Assembly (NCBI GenBank): GCA_022606425.2
Contig: JAHDVF020000729.1
Span: 992,001-1,056,000, forward strand
Reading direction: 5' to 3'
From: Lepidostoma basale
Lineage: Eukaryota; Arthropoda; Insecta; Trichoptera; Lepidostomatidae
DNA length: 64,000 bases
Part shown: positions 32,555 to 41,829 of the stretch, in pieces
Layout: each line of letters begins with the position of its first letter
Position numbering within the stretch: the stretch's first letter is position 1
Position numbers and translations under genes: made by a program
Notes under the pieces: generated by a model
The model's input: the letters and a program-made list of their open reading frames with translations, nothing else
The model's database searches: none
Told to the model about the DNA's origin: nothing

Positions 32555-32755
32555 CTCCTTCGACTGATATTAATGGGTAAATTGGAGAGACGTCGAGGAG
32601 TTGGTAGAAAGCAGCTGTCCTGGCTGCGGAACATCAAAGTGTGGACAGGAATAAAAAGAGTTCAGAACCTGTTCCAAATAGCGCAGGATAAAGATGCCTT
32701 TGCTCCAGGAATCGCCAACGTTGGGGGGACCTGACACGGCACCGAAAGAAGAAGG
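32555..32755 (+). pseudogene. LINE ORF2 C-terminal fragment (GVGRKQLSWLRN family)
   Basis: The open frame reads MGKLERRRGVGRKQLSWL, then NIKVWTG, NLFQIAQDKDAFA and IANVGGT, stop. This is the KIEGRRG.GR...SWLR.I..W.G...LF..A.DR..F...VANV pattern of a widespread insect LINE tail, followed by GACACGGCACCGAAAGAAGA as in its relatives at 45843-45930 and 50612-50695. Only the last 60 codons are present, but the frame is intact. Confidence 0.83.
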
Positions 32756-32959
32756 TATTGTTTAATTTTAGGAAGAATAATTGCAATAGTGTGAGTAACA
32801 CTTCCTAAATTGTTTATAGAAAACTACTGATTGGTTTATGGGTAGGCAGAGCGCACGGCATTTGCTTCTAAAATACTCGGTGATTAGAAAATTACTTCTT
32901 TGTCAAAATTAGAAAAAGGAATTAATTTTAACGGTGGAAGGACATGTTTGTGGTTTTGT

Positions 32960-33415
32960 CGAAAAAATCCTATAAAGCACCATTAACCAGGACACCAGAT
33001 ATTAAAAATAAAAACAATGAATTCCAGTGAATTTTAACATTGTATAATATCATTATGAATATTAGTCACACCGTTAATTGTTCTTCCAAGAAAAAACAAT
33101 GATCAACATTATTGTGATAATTACAATTGAAGCAAAACACAAAAGTCCGGATCGTCCAGCTGACAACATGTGCTCCATCTAAAAGAACATTATGTGTTAA
33201 ATTATGTTAATATTATTTGTTTATGATTTCTTTTTGGATGTTGGACGATCGAAGTGTGCGCGGGAGATGCCGATTGGTGGCGATGAGGTTCGCAACCTAT
33301 CACACCGCGTCCCTCGCGGGGGTGAAAAGAGAAGGATGGAGTGCCGCATCGGTTAAAGTGTGGCAGTCCATTATTTTTGCCTTCCCTTTCCGGGAGACGG
33401 CGTGATGGTATGGTA
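32960..33415 (+). repeat. Non-autonomous TTAG-type element (SINE-like)
   Basis: Blocks: CACCATTAACCAGGACACCA, then CCGGATCGTCCAGCTGACAA, ATGTTGGACGATCGAAGTGT, GCGGGAGATGCC and CACACCGCGTC. The end GTGTGGCAGTCCATTATTTT...GGGAGACGGCGTGATGG is the end of the TTAG-tailed LINE. No protein is encoded. The (TTAG)n tail is replaced by a short TATGG repeat here. Other copies: 41830-42272, 59320-59495, 60975-61460, and 62675-62845 (minus). Confidence 0.82.
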
Positions 33416-33419
33416 TGGT

Positions 33420-33780
33420 TACAATTGAAGCTGATAGCATTTTTATTTAAAAAAAACACTATTACTATAATTGAAATATTTTTTGCTTTTCTAATAAATA
33501 AAAAATGTCTATTTTTTTTGTAAACGCACTATCACTTAAATGATTGCAAATATTCTCCCTGAAATAAACGGACTCTACATGTTGTTGTGAATAATCCATA
33601 TCTCGTGTTTCGATTCTTTGACCACACTTATTTATTATTCTTAATTCTCGACAGAACAAAGCGCTTTTTTATAAGCGGGTCTATGACTTGGGTGATTTGA
33701 TTTATTCATTTGCCGAGCGTCTTTTCTCTCTGATCGACCCGTAACTTTTCTTATGATTATGAATATTATCGAGAAACTCT
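33420..33780. other. No supported feature
   Basis: AT-rich, with short open frames only. Confidence 0.35.
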
Positions 33781-33784
33781 TCAT

Positions 33785-33925
33785 TCGTTAATAAGAATAC
33801 CTCACGACCGTGTCGTAAAAATAACCTATGCGATGCTGCTGAGAAGAGAGAAAGAAAGAAGTATTAGCTGGCAGACGTATGTCCAGAAGGATGTGATAAC
33901 TTTAGACCTTATGTAATAAAATTGA
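33785..33925 (+). pseudogene. LINE fragment related to 3383-3785
   Basis: ACCTCACGACCGTGTCGTAA (compare ACCTCACGACCATGTCGTGA at 3581) begins a short relic that continues through LAGRRMSRRM-like codons. Heavily decayed, no other domain. Confidence 0.55.
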
Positions 33926-33929
33926 TATT

Positions 33930-34110
33930 GCTTAATTAATACGAATGAAAATGCAAGTTTTATTATAATTTATGTGAATGATGTGATGCCTTAGACAGGC
34001 GAAACATGTCATTCACGTAAATTATACTAAAACTTCTAGAAAAACAGACGTTTTCATTCGTATTAATTATGTAATATGGATTTTTACATAATTGTTCAAG
34101 AAACAATACT
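33930..34110. repeat. Fold-back element copy with perfect inner stem
   Basis: GTGAATGA at 33974 pairs with TCATTCAC (34009-34016) around the GCCTTAGACAGGCGAAACAT motif. Outer arms: TTAATACGAATGAAAATGCA on the left, ACAGACGTTTTCATTCGTAT and TTGTTCAAGAAACAATACT on the right. A central deletion removed the left-hand (minus-strand) stem motif. Confidence 0.82.
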
Positions 34111-34329
34111 TTTATCATAATATAAATAGGCAAAAGCGGATGTAATCGAAAAGACTATGAGAATATTTTGAAAACAAGAGAGCGAGAGAGAAATATCACG
34201 ATTTTCTTCAAAAGTAATTTGAAATGCACTCATTGTTGTATGACAGTAGCGTAGAAAACCAAAGCAGAACAATTTGATGTTGTTGATTGTGAAATGGTGA
34301 AGGTGTGCGAAAAAAATATTAACATTAAA

Positions 34330-34425
34330 AGTCAAAACTTATAACTGATTACGATTGTACAGTGAACCAGGTTTTAAGGGTAGAAAATCTGAAAATCCGT
34401 GAATATTTCACAGTAGTATTCAATT
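34330..34425 (+). repeat. Segment shared with 31890-31990
   Basis: Carries ACGATTGTACAGTGAACCAG, TTTTAAGGGTA and CCGTGAATATTTCACAG. See the partner copy. Confidence 0.55.
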
Positions 34426-34429
34426 ATAT

Positions 34430-35325
34430 TTAACAATAAAATAAGCATATATTTTATTTCTAGTAGTTTCCAGGTCATATTCACATTACATTATACGACC
34501 GTGTTCAATTAGAATTTTTTGAAAACACATTGAATTTACATTACATACGATAATGTTGTCATAGTAACGGTCGTTTTACGCATCAATACACAGGGCAATA
34601 AAACGATTAAGTTCTGCCATTTGAAGGACTAGAGTTATTAGCAAATTAATTACAGCAGTAATTATGTCAATTTAGAGCCAAATTATACCATTATCCAACG
34701 CATAAAACGGGGAACTCATAGAACGACTTTAGTATCGTATTAGTACATTTTAGTAACACTATTGCGCAAAACAATTTGTCATCCTATGGCGTAATGTCTG
34801 CAGGGTTGAATATTGTGAACTGTTAGAATGAGTTAGTTTTGTGTTTGTGATGGTATTGGTAAACGCAGGCAATCAATTGTACTCTGCATATTCAAGCTTA
34901 ACGTTTATTTCAACAATTGGGTGAAATATATGACAATTTTACAATAATAAATCGAGTCCTGATCATGTCAAAGGTGTCAAGTATTAAAAAAGGTAAAAAT
35001 GAGTTTTTGATCCCAATTGGTGTTAAACATAAAAGCCAACAACAGTGCAAAGTGATTGAATAATATTACGTAGTATAAACTTCACCCTAAAGATGTCAAA
35101 CGTGATACATGACACATACTACAGTAAACAGTTTTTTTTTTCGTTTTTTCTTTGTTTTATGTTTAAACCACTTAAAGCACATTTGTAATAACTATCCTTT
35201 AATTATACACGGAAAAGCGACTATTACTTGCACCAGAAACAAATTTTAATATAATATAATACAATATTACAATTCAATTAAACTCACTTTTTTCATAATA
35301 TTTTATTTCATAGGATTTTTATTTT
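34430..35325. other. AT-rich sequence, nothing recognised
   Basis: No coding motif or assigned repeat. Confidence 0.4.
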
Positions 35326-35364
35326 AGTGATTGGTTTCCTAGACGTCGTAGACAAATGCAAAAA

Positions 35365-35505
35365 TGCAGTTTCGGACTTAAATTTCGGCCACGTAAGGAA
35401 TCAGAGAAATCGACGTGCGTGCATGACACGATGTATGAATGTTGAAAATTCTAGTATGAGAGAAAGAACAGTGTGGGGGTCCATTCATTCTGCCTACCGT
35501 TTCGG
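35365..35505 (+). repeat. TTAG-tailed LINE fragment joined to a Penelope relic
   Basis: Blocks TTTCGGCCACGTAAGGAATC, AGAGAAATCGACGTGCGTGC, GATGTATGAATGTTG and TTCTGCCTACCGTTTCGGC are from the LINE. The tail is cut off exactly where Penelope-type sequence starts (TTTTATTTAGTATATAAGTG). Confidence 0.78.
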
Positions 35506-35680
35506 CAAATTTTATTTAGTATATAAGTGATGATTTTGTATCATAAAACATCAAAGAAAGAAGTGAACCATCCGAAACACGTGAAGAGTGTAATAAAATG
35601 AAGGGGAAAATCCAATATTTTTTTCAGGTTATTCTAAAGTGAATCCACAACATTAAGGCAAATAAAGAAGAGATAAAAAG
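35505..35680 (+). repeat. Penelope-like element 3' relic
   Basis: TTTTATTTAGTATATAAGTG and GATTTTGT match 31588-31620. CCGAAACACGTGAAGAGTGT and GTGAATCCACAACATTAAGG then match the right terminus, in the same order. The hammerhead-like core is no longer readable. Confidence 0.72.
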
Positions 35681-35689
35681 CTCCAATGA

Positions 35690-36495
35690 CGATGAAAGTT
35701 CCAGTACTTTACATTCGAAATACGTTGAGATAAATTATTTTTTAAGCCGTAAAAACGTCTTTTAATTTATAATAATACAGAATTTTAAATTTGCTAAATT
35801 TCATCATCCATATGTTGCCATAATTTTTAAAATTCGGGGCATTATCCATATATTGCCATTATTTATGAGAATAAAATTTAGTTTGGAATAATAATATACA
35901 AATGTTGAATTATTTTTGAAAGAAAAAATCCGTATTTATTTCAATTAACAATGTTATTTTATTTATGACATATTATTAATTGATTATCAAATCTCCTTAT
36001 GCGAAACAAGTGATTAATATTAAATCATTATAACATATAGAAAACCTACGTTTTTCTCACAAAAACGATAAAAAAACTTACTTTAAGACAAACTTCCCAG
36101 TCTCATAATAAGATTTCCCCAACTTTTCTATTTTCAAAGGAGATGCAATGTTCCCAGGAGCCGCGGGTAGATGATCCGCTCTGCGTTTTTTTTCCAGCAG
36201 CCATTTTATATAATAAAATTGAGAAAACTCCTGAATCTGATCCAGGAAAAAGTTTCCAGTAAAAAGTTCGCATTTCCGAGAACAATGTAGTAGATAGCCA
36301 TTAGGCGAGAGCTAGAGATAGCCAACCTTAAATTATTTACACTGAGCTAACTCGAATTATAAAAGAACCACAATTGTTGCGGTGTTCAGGGATAAAAAAC
36401 AAAAAAAATGTTTGTCCCACTGTGAACTAACATATGTTTAAAATCTTTAAGTAAGTAATAATATTGAAAATCGAACGGGTGAAATAAAACGTTCA
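35690..36495. other. AT-rich; possible fold-back relic at 35960-36060
   Basis: GATTATCAAATCTCCTTATG, CGAAACAAGTGATTAATAT and GAAAACCTACGTTTTT near 35975-36055 resemble fold-back blocks. Nothing else assigned. Confidence 0.35.
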
Positions 36496-36502
36496 AGATG
36501 TT

Positions 36503-36770
36503 ACATGTCGCACGCTTAATAGTAAATTGACCGATTGTGGTTTAGGTCACAATTGAATTAACATTAGACAGAGCCTTGTGTTAACGCTATCCATCTATTT
36601 TTCACAATGTTAACGCTATCCATTCGTATGTACTATAATCGTTCACAATGTTAACGCTATCCATTCGTACGTGTTTTTCGACTGTTTTCGGTAAAACACC
36701 GACTCATGTCAGATTGAGCAAAACTTGCTATTTTGAGTTAAGCCAGTGTTCTATTAAGCGTGCGATGTGT
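36503..36770. mobile_element. Candidate miniature inverted-repeat element
   Basis: Inverted termini of about 15-19 bp: TCGCACGCTTAATAG (36508-36522) and CTATTAAGCGTGCGA (36751-36765). Inside, TTAACGCTATCCAT occurs three times (36581, 36610, 36651), twice preceded by TTCACAATG and followed by TCGTA. No open frame. Whether the termini are transposon ends or chance is untested. Confidence 0.55.
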
Positions 36771-36774
36771 TAGT

Positions 36775-37790
36775 TATTGTATAAGAAGCCATTCGAGGTT
36801 AACTGATCAATTATTTTATTTGAATAACCGAGTAATTGTTGAATTATAAGAGTACTTCTGTTTGAACAAAATCAATTTCGAATGAATGCTTGAGTTGTAA
36901 AATATCGCTTTCTTTGTTTTATACAAAATGACGTGAAATAATTTTGGGTTAAAAATAAATTATGAAACTTACGTTAAAAAACATTTCGATTCACGTTAAC
37001 TTAAATTTATCTGAAAATTTATCAATTTAAACGCAGTTTGTTTCTCTTACATAATCTTATTAATATCTTTGAATATAATATTACTTTTCATACATGTCGA
37101 AATAAAAAAAACCTTATGAATTGAACAAAAATAAAAAGATCTTCGAATAAATTTAAAAAATATATAATGAAAGATCATCACATTGAAGCCCATTTTGTTT
37201 TATAGCGGTTATAATACGTGTCCATTCTTAATTGGAAATAAGTGAAAGCAAACTTTTAAAATGCCAACATCAAATCATGGTATTGCCCAGGTATCCTTCT
37301 CACACAAGTTCCAAGGTTAAATTATTATAAGTATATTATTACGGGCCAGAAATATTAAATACCATCTATACACGCTGTAATCGCAATTAAAAAATAATAG
37401 AGAACACAATATTCGTTATTACGAAAAGAAATTGATGAGCCGTTATTGCCAAAAGAAATTGATGAGCTTACAATAACTAGGATAAAGTGAAATAAAGTTG
37501 GGCACCTCTGGCTTGGATAAATTGAATTACTGTCGTCGGGAAATTTGGAAATAAAGAGTGGTTTTACTGTGTAAGAGGGAAATTCGGTTAGTATCGAGCA
37601 CGTGGTTGTTACCCCATTCGATGGAAAAAATATCTTTTGAACTAAGTGTCTATTATCAAATACGAGTTTGTATGTATGTACTCGTATATATTGTACATAT
37701 GATACCATACATCAACACATGTATTATATATATGTGGGTTAGAATTCACACGACTTTCGATATATTTGGGAGTGGCACGGTCATGTTCAA
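36775..37790. other. AT-rich sequence, nothing recognised
   Basis: No supported feature. A 117-codon minus-strand open frame at 37355-37708 has no motif. Confidence 0.35.
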
Positions 37791-37794
37791 AGAA

Positions 37795-37965
37795 TGGTCA
37801 CCACCAAACTCCCTTATATGACATTACATAATCAGCCTCATGGGACTCGTCCTCAAGACCTCCTAAAAGATGGAAGGACAGCTGGGAGTCTACCTCACAG
37901 GAGGAGCAACACTCCGGAGAACACACCACATAGGTCTACAACAAGGAAGAAGAGATTTACATCAT
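37795..37965 (+). pseudogene. LINE C-terminal fragment (RWKDSWESTSQE family)
   Basis: In one frame the sequence reads QPHGTRPQDLLKRWKDSWES followed by TSQEE. This matches the degraded GRPPTR, stop, RDSWTSTSQE at 55258-55405, including similar lengths to the end. Short and decayed. Confidence 0.6.
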
Positions 37966-37969
37966 AGTT

Positions 37970-38780
37970 CAAGAAACAGTAAATAAATGTTTTTGTTATA
38001 TTATCAAATAAATCAGATGTTTAATTATGATTCGCTTTTTGATTACATACAATCGTTGAACTTTCTCGATTTATTTTTTTATTTACAAGATGACACCGAA
38101 AGAAGATGAAGATAGAATGAACTTCCTCCAAGATATACCAATGCATATATTTATATTTGAATATTAATTTTTAATGTGTTGCTAGAAAAGCTATTCTGTT
38201 GTTTGAATTCACACAGGCGAGTCCATACTATTATCTTATCTCTACGAATTATCTAGTGTTGGTGTGTTTTAAATAGTCTAGCGCACTTGAAATAAAGACT
38301 TATTTTTAGCGTTGAAACTGACCCTGAGTGAAGAAGTCAGTGTCACCAGCAGAACACAAAACGAGAATAATTCAATTTGGAATGTGCCAAAAGTATAAAA
38401 ATATTCTCCAGTCAACGGCCGGCGGAACAAAACACATTGCGTGAGTGATGACAGCGGTCCCCGGGCGGGCGGCGCAAAAAGCTCCGTGTATCGGTTTCAA
38501 TTCAAAGGTCGCCGACGTCAACGAGCAAGTTAAGCAAAACGCTTGACAAATGCGGAGTATAAATTGGGCCCTGCTCCGTGGCTGCTTTTCAGAGATTCGT
38601 GAAATATATTAAGATTGATAGGAACCATTTGGCCGAGTAACATGCAGGGTACTTTGCCACGCGCGCTTCATAAATGTCAAAAATATCATTCGGAGCGCAC
38701 ACTGAACGATGGAAAACAATTTATTAGCAAGAATCAATAAACAAACGGACATACTCGGGTGTTCTACAAAATGCGCAATA
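37970..38780. other. Non-coding; GC-rich island at about 38390-38710
   Basis: The island contains CCCGGGCGGGCGGCGCAAAA and GCCGACGTCAACGAGCAAGT; it is single-copy and non-coding. Composition is similar to the islands at 27180-27700 and 46700-47560. Confidence 0.4.
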
Positions 38781-38910
38781 ATCTTCTTCTTCGTCTTCTT
38801 GTTCTTCTCCTATCGGAGGTTAGATAATTTCATGGCTATTTCTACCCTTGATACAGACAATTTCTCTTTCTTTCTTCATTCGCTGCAGTTCTTCCTCGTG
38901 CAATAATATC
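38780..38910 (-). repeat. Repeat end of the 'CCTATCGGAGGTTrgA' type
   Basis: On the plus strand a TCTTCTTC run is followed by CCTATCGGAGGTTAGATAAT and TCATGGCTATTTCTACC. Similar sequence occurs at 44945-45110 and 47735-47850. It is probably the reverse complement of a LINE 3' end with a (GAA)n tail; clade unknown. Confidence 0.5.
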
Positions 38911-39039
38911 ATATTTTCATAAGAAGCACTTTGTGGCAAGACATTATAAACACAAAATGGTTATTATAATTGACGCCAACTAGTTTTGCTTGGAACCAAG
39001 CTTTATCATAGCAATATAATAACTTAGGATATACTTATA

Positions 39040-40325
39040 TTAGGTCCTTACATATGAAATTGGCGTTTTGTATGGGAGGAACATAAAGTTGATTTTTTTT
39101 AAATATAATATATTTATTTAATCAAAGTATGTACCATTGCTATCTATGCACTTTTGCCATCTCATAGGTAGTTCATCGATCCCTTTACTAAAAAAACCAT
39201 TCGGACGGGAATCAATAAAATCTTTGAAGTCGGTTTGGACTGCCCCATCGGAGTTGAATTTTTTCCCTTGCAAGAAGTTATCCAAATTTCGAAAAAATAG
39301 TAATCTGTTGGGGCAAGGTCCGGAGAGTACGGTGGATGTCTTAGACATTCCAATTGAAGCTCTTCTAATTTAGTAGCCGTCTGTTGTGCAGTGTGTGGTC
39401 TAGCGTTATCATGAAGCAGCAGTGGCCTAGAGCGATTAACCAGCCTCGGTTGTTTAGCAGCTAGCTTTTCCATCATGGTTTGCAGTTGCTGACAATAAAC
39501 ATCTGCCGTAATCGTCTGGCCAGATTTAAGAAAGCTGTAGTGAACGACACCAGCACTAGTCCACCAAACGCTCACAAGTAACTTTTTTGGAGTCAATTTT
39601 CGCTTGGGGCATGGTTTGGCTGGTTCGGCAGGGTTCAGCCATTGCGATGAGCGCTTCCCATTATCATACAGGATCCACTTTTCATCACAGATAATGATTC
39701 GATTCAAAATCCCTTCATTATTGTGCCGGTTGAGTAATGCAACGCAGCAGTCAAGGCGCGTTTGTTGATTTGCTTCACTCAATTCGTGAGGTACCCACCT
39801 TTCAAGCTTTTTCACCTTCCCAATTTGCTTCAAGTGGATTAAAACAGTTTTATCACTAACACCACAGCCTGCAGCTAACTCGGACGTGGTTTGCGATGGA
39901 TCCGCTTCCACAATAGCCTTCAATTCTTCATTATCAACTTTGGTCTCCGGCCGTCCACGGGGCTTGTTCTGCAGGTCGAAATTTCCAGAACGAAAACGTT
40001 GGAACCAAAAACGCACTGTGTTTTCTTTTGCGGCACCGTCGCCATACACATCATTAATCCTTCGAGCCGTTTCTGTAGCACTGGTGCCACGGTGGAACTC
40101 GTACTCGTAAATAACGCGATATTTCAAGTTTTCCATTTTGTAAAGTATGTGACGCAAAGAAAAAAAACAATTGAGGAAAAAACAAATGAATTATAATTTT
40201 CGAAACACAAATACTTGAGTAAATAGCTGTATAAATTTGAATTTGGAATTCCTAACCAAAGAGAAGATATTTGAGATCAAAGTTGCCAGTGCGGCAAAAC
40301 GCCAATTTCATATGTAAGGACCTAA
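39040..40325 (-). mobile_element. mariner transposon, 1286 bp, with TA duplication
   Basis: Inverted terminal repeats of about 30 bp: TTAGGTCCTTACATATGAAA followed by TTGGCGTTTTG at 39040, exactly mirrored by CAAAACGCCAATTTCATATG and TAAGGACCTAA ending at 40325. The element is flanked by TA on both sides (39038-39039 and 40326-40327), the standard mariner target duplication. Length and structure are those of a complete mariner. It interrupts the older inverted-end element at 38938-40470. Confidence 0.97.
39118..40136 (-). pseudogene. mariner transposase, one frameshift
   Basis: Starts at MENLKYRVIYEYEF (I preferred this Met to one seven codons upstream). The N-terminal helix-turn-helix region includes RGTSATETARRIND and WFQRFRSG; a second helix-turn-helix follows GRPETKVDNEELKAIV. 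The catalytic triad is DD34D: IICDEKW, LLHDNARPHTA and SPDLAPTDYYFF, with 34 residues between the last two Asp. WVPHELSEANQQ is also typical. The frame breaks in an A6 run (plus strand 39302-39307); one more base would join FLQGKKFNSDG...GIDELPMRWQKCIDSNGTYFD, which ends in TAA at 39118. All other landmarks look intact. The protein excises and reinserts the element at TA sites. Confidence 0.96.
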
Positions 40326-40380
40326 TATAGGTAAGATAATCAAATGATTTTACTGAAATCTCTTGATGGAAGTTCATTTT

Positions 40381-40431
40381 TAATTGCCCTGATGAAGCTT
40401 GGGTCCAAGCGAAACTAGTTGGCATCAATTA
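40381..40431 (+). ncRNA. Hammerhead ribozyme-like motif with fully intact core
   Basis: CTGATGA (40389-40395), one extra A (40396), helix II GCTTG/CAAGC (40397-40401 with 40406-40410, loop GGTC), GAA plus AC (40411-40415), TA, GT, then U17 at 40420, the predicted cleavage site. Helix I: GGCA (40421-40424) pairs with TGCC (40385-40388), then an unpaired TCA, then ATTA pairs with TAAT (40381-40384). This is a type I layout with a two-pair helix III. Self-cleavage is not shown. Confidence 0.7.
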
Positions 40432-40469
40432 TAATAACCAATGTGTGGTTAAATACAAAGTGTTCGTTA

Positions 40470-40865
40470 TTTTATATCTATAAGTTAATTTTTTTATTGT
40501 ATTTAGCTTCTGATCGTATTGATAGAGAGTTAACTTGTTGAAGATTGCAAATCCAATGTTATTGCTGACATCGAGTGTTGCTTATATAATCGGATTTTGG
40601 TCGCATTGATAGAATAAGCTTATTAAGAATCGTGTACAAATGTAAATCAAATGGTTTTGTTGACATCTAATCAAGCAAGTCCATTTTTAACAATAATAAT
40701 ATAATGTTCAAATATTTATAATTAATTCCACTAATGTGTAAGACAATACTAAGTTGATGTTTCTAATATGATAAAACATTAATTTCTTGAATGTTTAGGC
40801 GTTAACACTGTGGAATTCCATTGTACGAGTAATTACACTGGATTTATTCAAAAGAAAACACTGTT
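40470..40865. other. AT-rich sequence, nothing recognised
   Basis: No supported feature. Confidence 0.4.
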
Positions 40866-40881
40866 TAATATTCTACTACAC

Positions 40882-40940
40882 TATATTTATAGGCTACACA
40901 ACATGTTTCGGAGTTACCTCCATCTTCAGGTGTAAATATA
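40882..40940 (-). ncRNA. Hammerhead ribozyme-like motif, minus-strand arm
   Basis: The mirror image of the plus-strand motif: on the minus strand CTGAAGA starts at 40929 and GAAACATGTT reaches 40900. All core bases and both helices are conserved. Confidence 0.7.
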
Positions 40941-40950
40941 CTGACTGTCG

Positions 40951-41010
40951 TATATTTACACCTGAAGATGGAGGTAACTCCGAAACATGTTGTGTAGTAT
41001 ATAAATATAG
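40951..41010 (+). ncRNA. Hammerhead ribozyme-like motif, plus-strand arm
   Basis: CTGAAGA (40962-40968), extra T (40969), helix II GGAG/CTCC (40970-40973 with 40978-40981, loop GTAA), GAAAC (40982-40986), AT, GT, U17 at 40991. Helix I: GTGTA (40992-40996) pairs with TACAC (40957-40961), then an asymmetric loop, then AATATA near 41004-41009 pairs with TATATT (40951-40956). Confidence 0.7.
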
Positions 41011-41021
41011 TAAAGTGGAAT

Positions 41022-41465
41022 GATAAAACATGTTGGTTGAATAAAGATATAAAATTCCGTATGAGGAATACAAGTCTCAGTTTGTTTCAAAAAGGGTGCT
41101 GTAATAAAGGGTTAAATTTCCAAGTTATTTTCGAAAGCAGCGCGGATTAAAGAAGTGTGTTATCGCGATCACAGTGCAGCCTTAACCCACTCCCAAAGGA
41201 TGCGGTGAACAAACCACGCGGTGGAAAAAGGTTCCAAGTTAGAACAATAAATTTTAATAATGCCCCTTAACTCGTCAAGCCAAGAAGAGAATGTCTAGAA
41301 TAACAATCACCGTAAATGTTAGCACGAGGGTGAAAGCTCCGAGTGTTCTAAATTCCTTTGGAGTTTATTTTTTGTTTCTCTTTAAAAATAATTTGCTTTT
41401 TAATAAATATGAATTTCGAAGTAGCTGACAACAGCGGCCATATTTTTTGTATACCAGTTCATATA
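41022..41465. other. Non-coding; mixed composition
   Basis: Single-copy mixed sequence at about 41100-41350. No motif recognised. Confidence 0.3.
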
Positions 41466-41469
41466 TATG

Positions 41470-41660
41470 GTTTACGTAAAACTACTATGAGGATTTTACA
41501 TATTATTAAATCCCTACTAGGACATCTCTGCAAATTAACCCAGAAAGGCGAAACATATCATTCCCATAAATTATAATAAAACTTCAAGAAAACAAACGCT
41601 TCCATCGTATGAATTATTTAATTTGGAGTTTGTTATCCAAATTAAATAATTATAGTATTG
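41470..41660. repeat. Fold-back element copy, right arm best preserved
   Basis: AGAAAGGCGAAACATATCAT, CCCATAAATTATAATAAAAC, TTCAAGAAAACAAACGCTTC and ATTATTTAATTTGGAGTTT follow the family order. The left arm is heavily mutated. Confidence 0.7.
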
Positions 41661-41829
41661 GTTCTGATTTTGAAAATTTGGTTTGGTTCATGTGGTGCTC
41701 CCGTAAATTTGGAGATATTTCAATTTGTCAATTTGATTGTTGCCGCACTTTATAATAGTTAATTGTGACACGTCATATGTTTGTACTGTTTTGATGTTAA
41801 AAGTATACAAGTTATTTCGTTTATATATA

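Larger units (their letters stand above)
38938..40470. mobile_element. Inverted-end element carrying hammerhead-like motifs, host of the mariner
   Basis: Inverted ends of at least 50 bp: ATGGTTATTATAATTGACGC and CAACTAGTTTTGCTTGGA near 38958-38992, mirrored by TCCAAGCGAAACTAGTTGG and CATCAATTATAATAACCAAT near 40404-40442. Without the mariner the element would be about 250 bp. Each end holds a hammerhead-like motif, mutated on the left (minus) and intact on the right (plus). Sequence right of the mariner (AAGATAATCAAATGATTT) recurs at 60340-60400. Confidence 0.75.
40870..41021. repeat. Near-perfect palindrome with two facing hammerhead-like motifs
   Basis: Arms of about 70 bp (40870-40940 and 40951-41021) are mirror copies, with only a few mismatches near the outer ends. 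The 10 bp centre is CTGACTGTCG. Each arm encodes an intact hammerhead-like motif on its own strand. The TGGAATTCCATTGTACGAGT sequence upstream (40811) also occurs, diverged, before the degenerate pair at 5425-5521. Confidence 0.9.
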
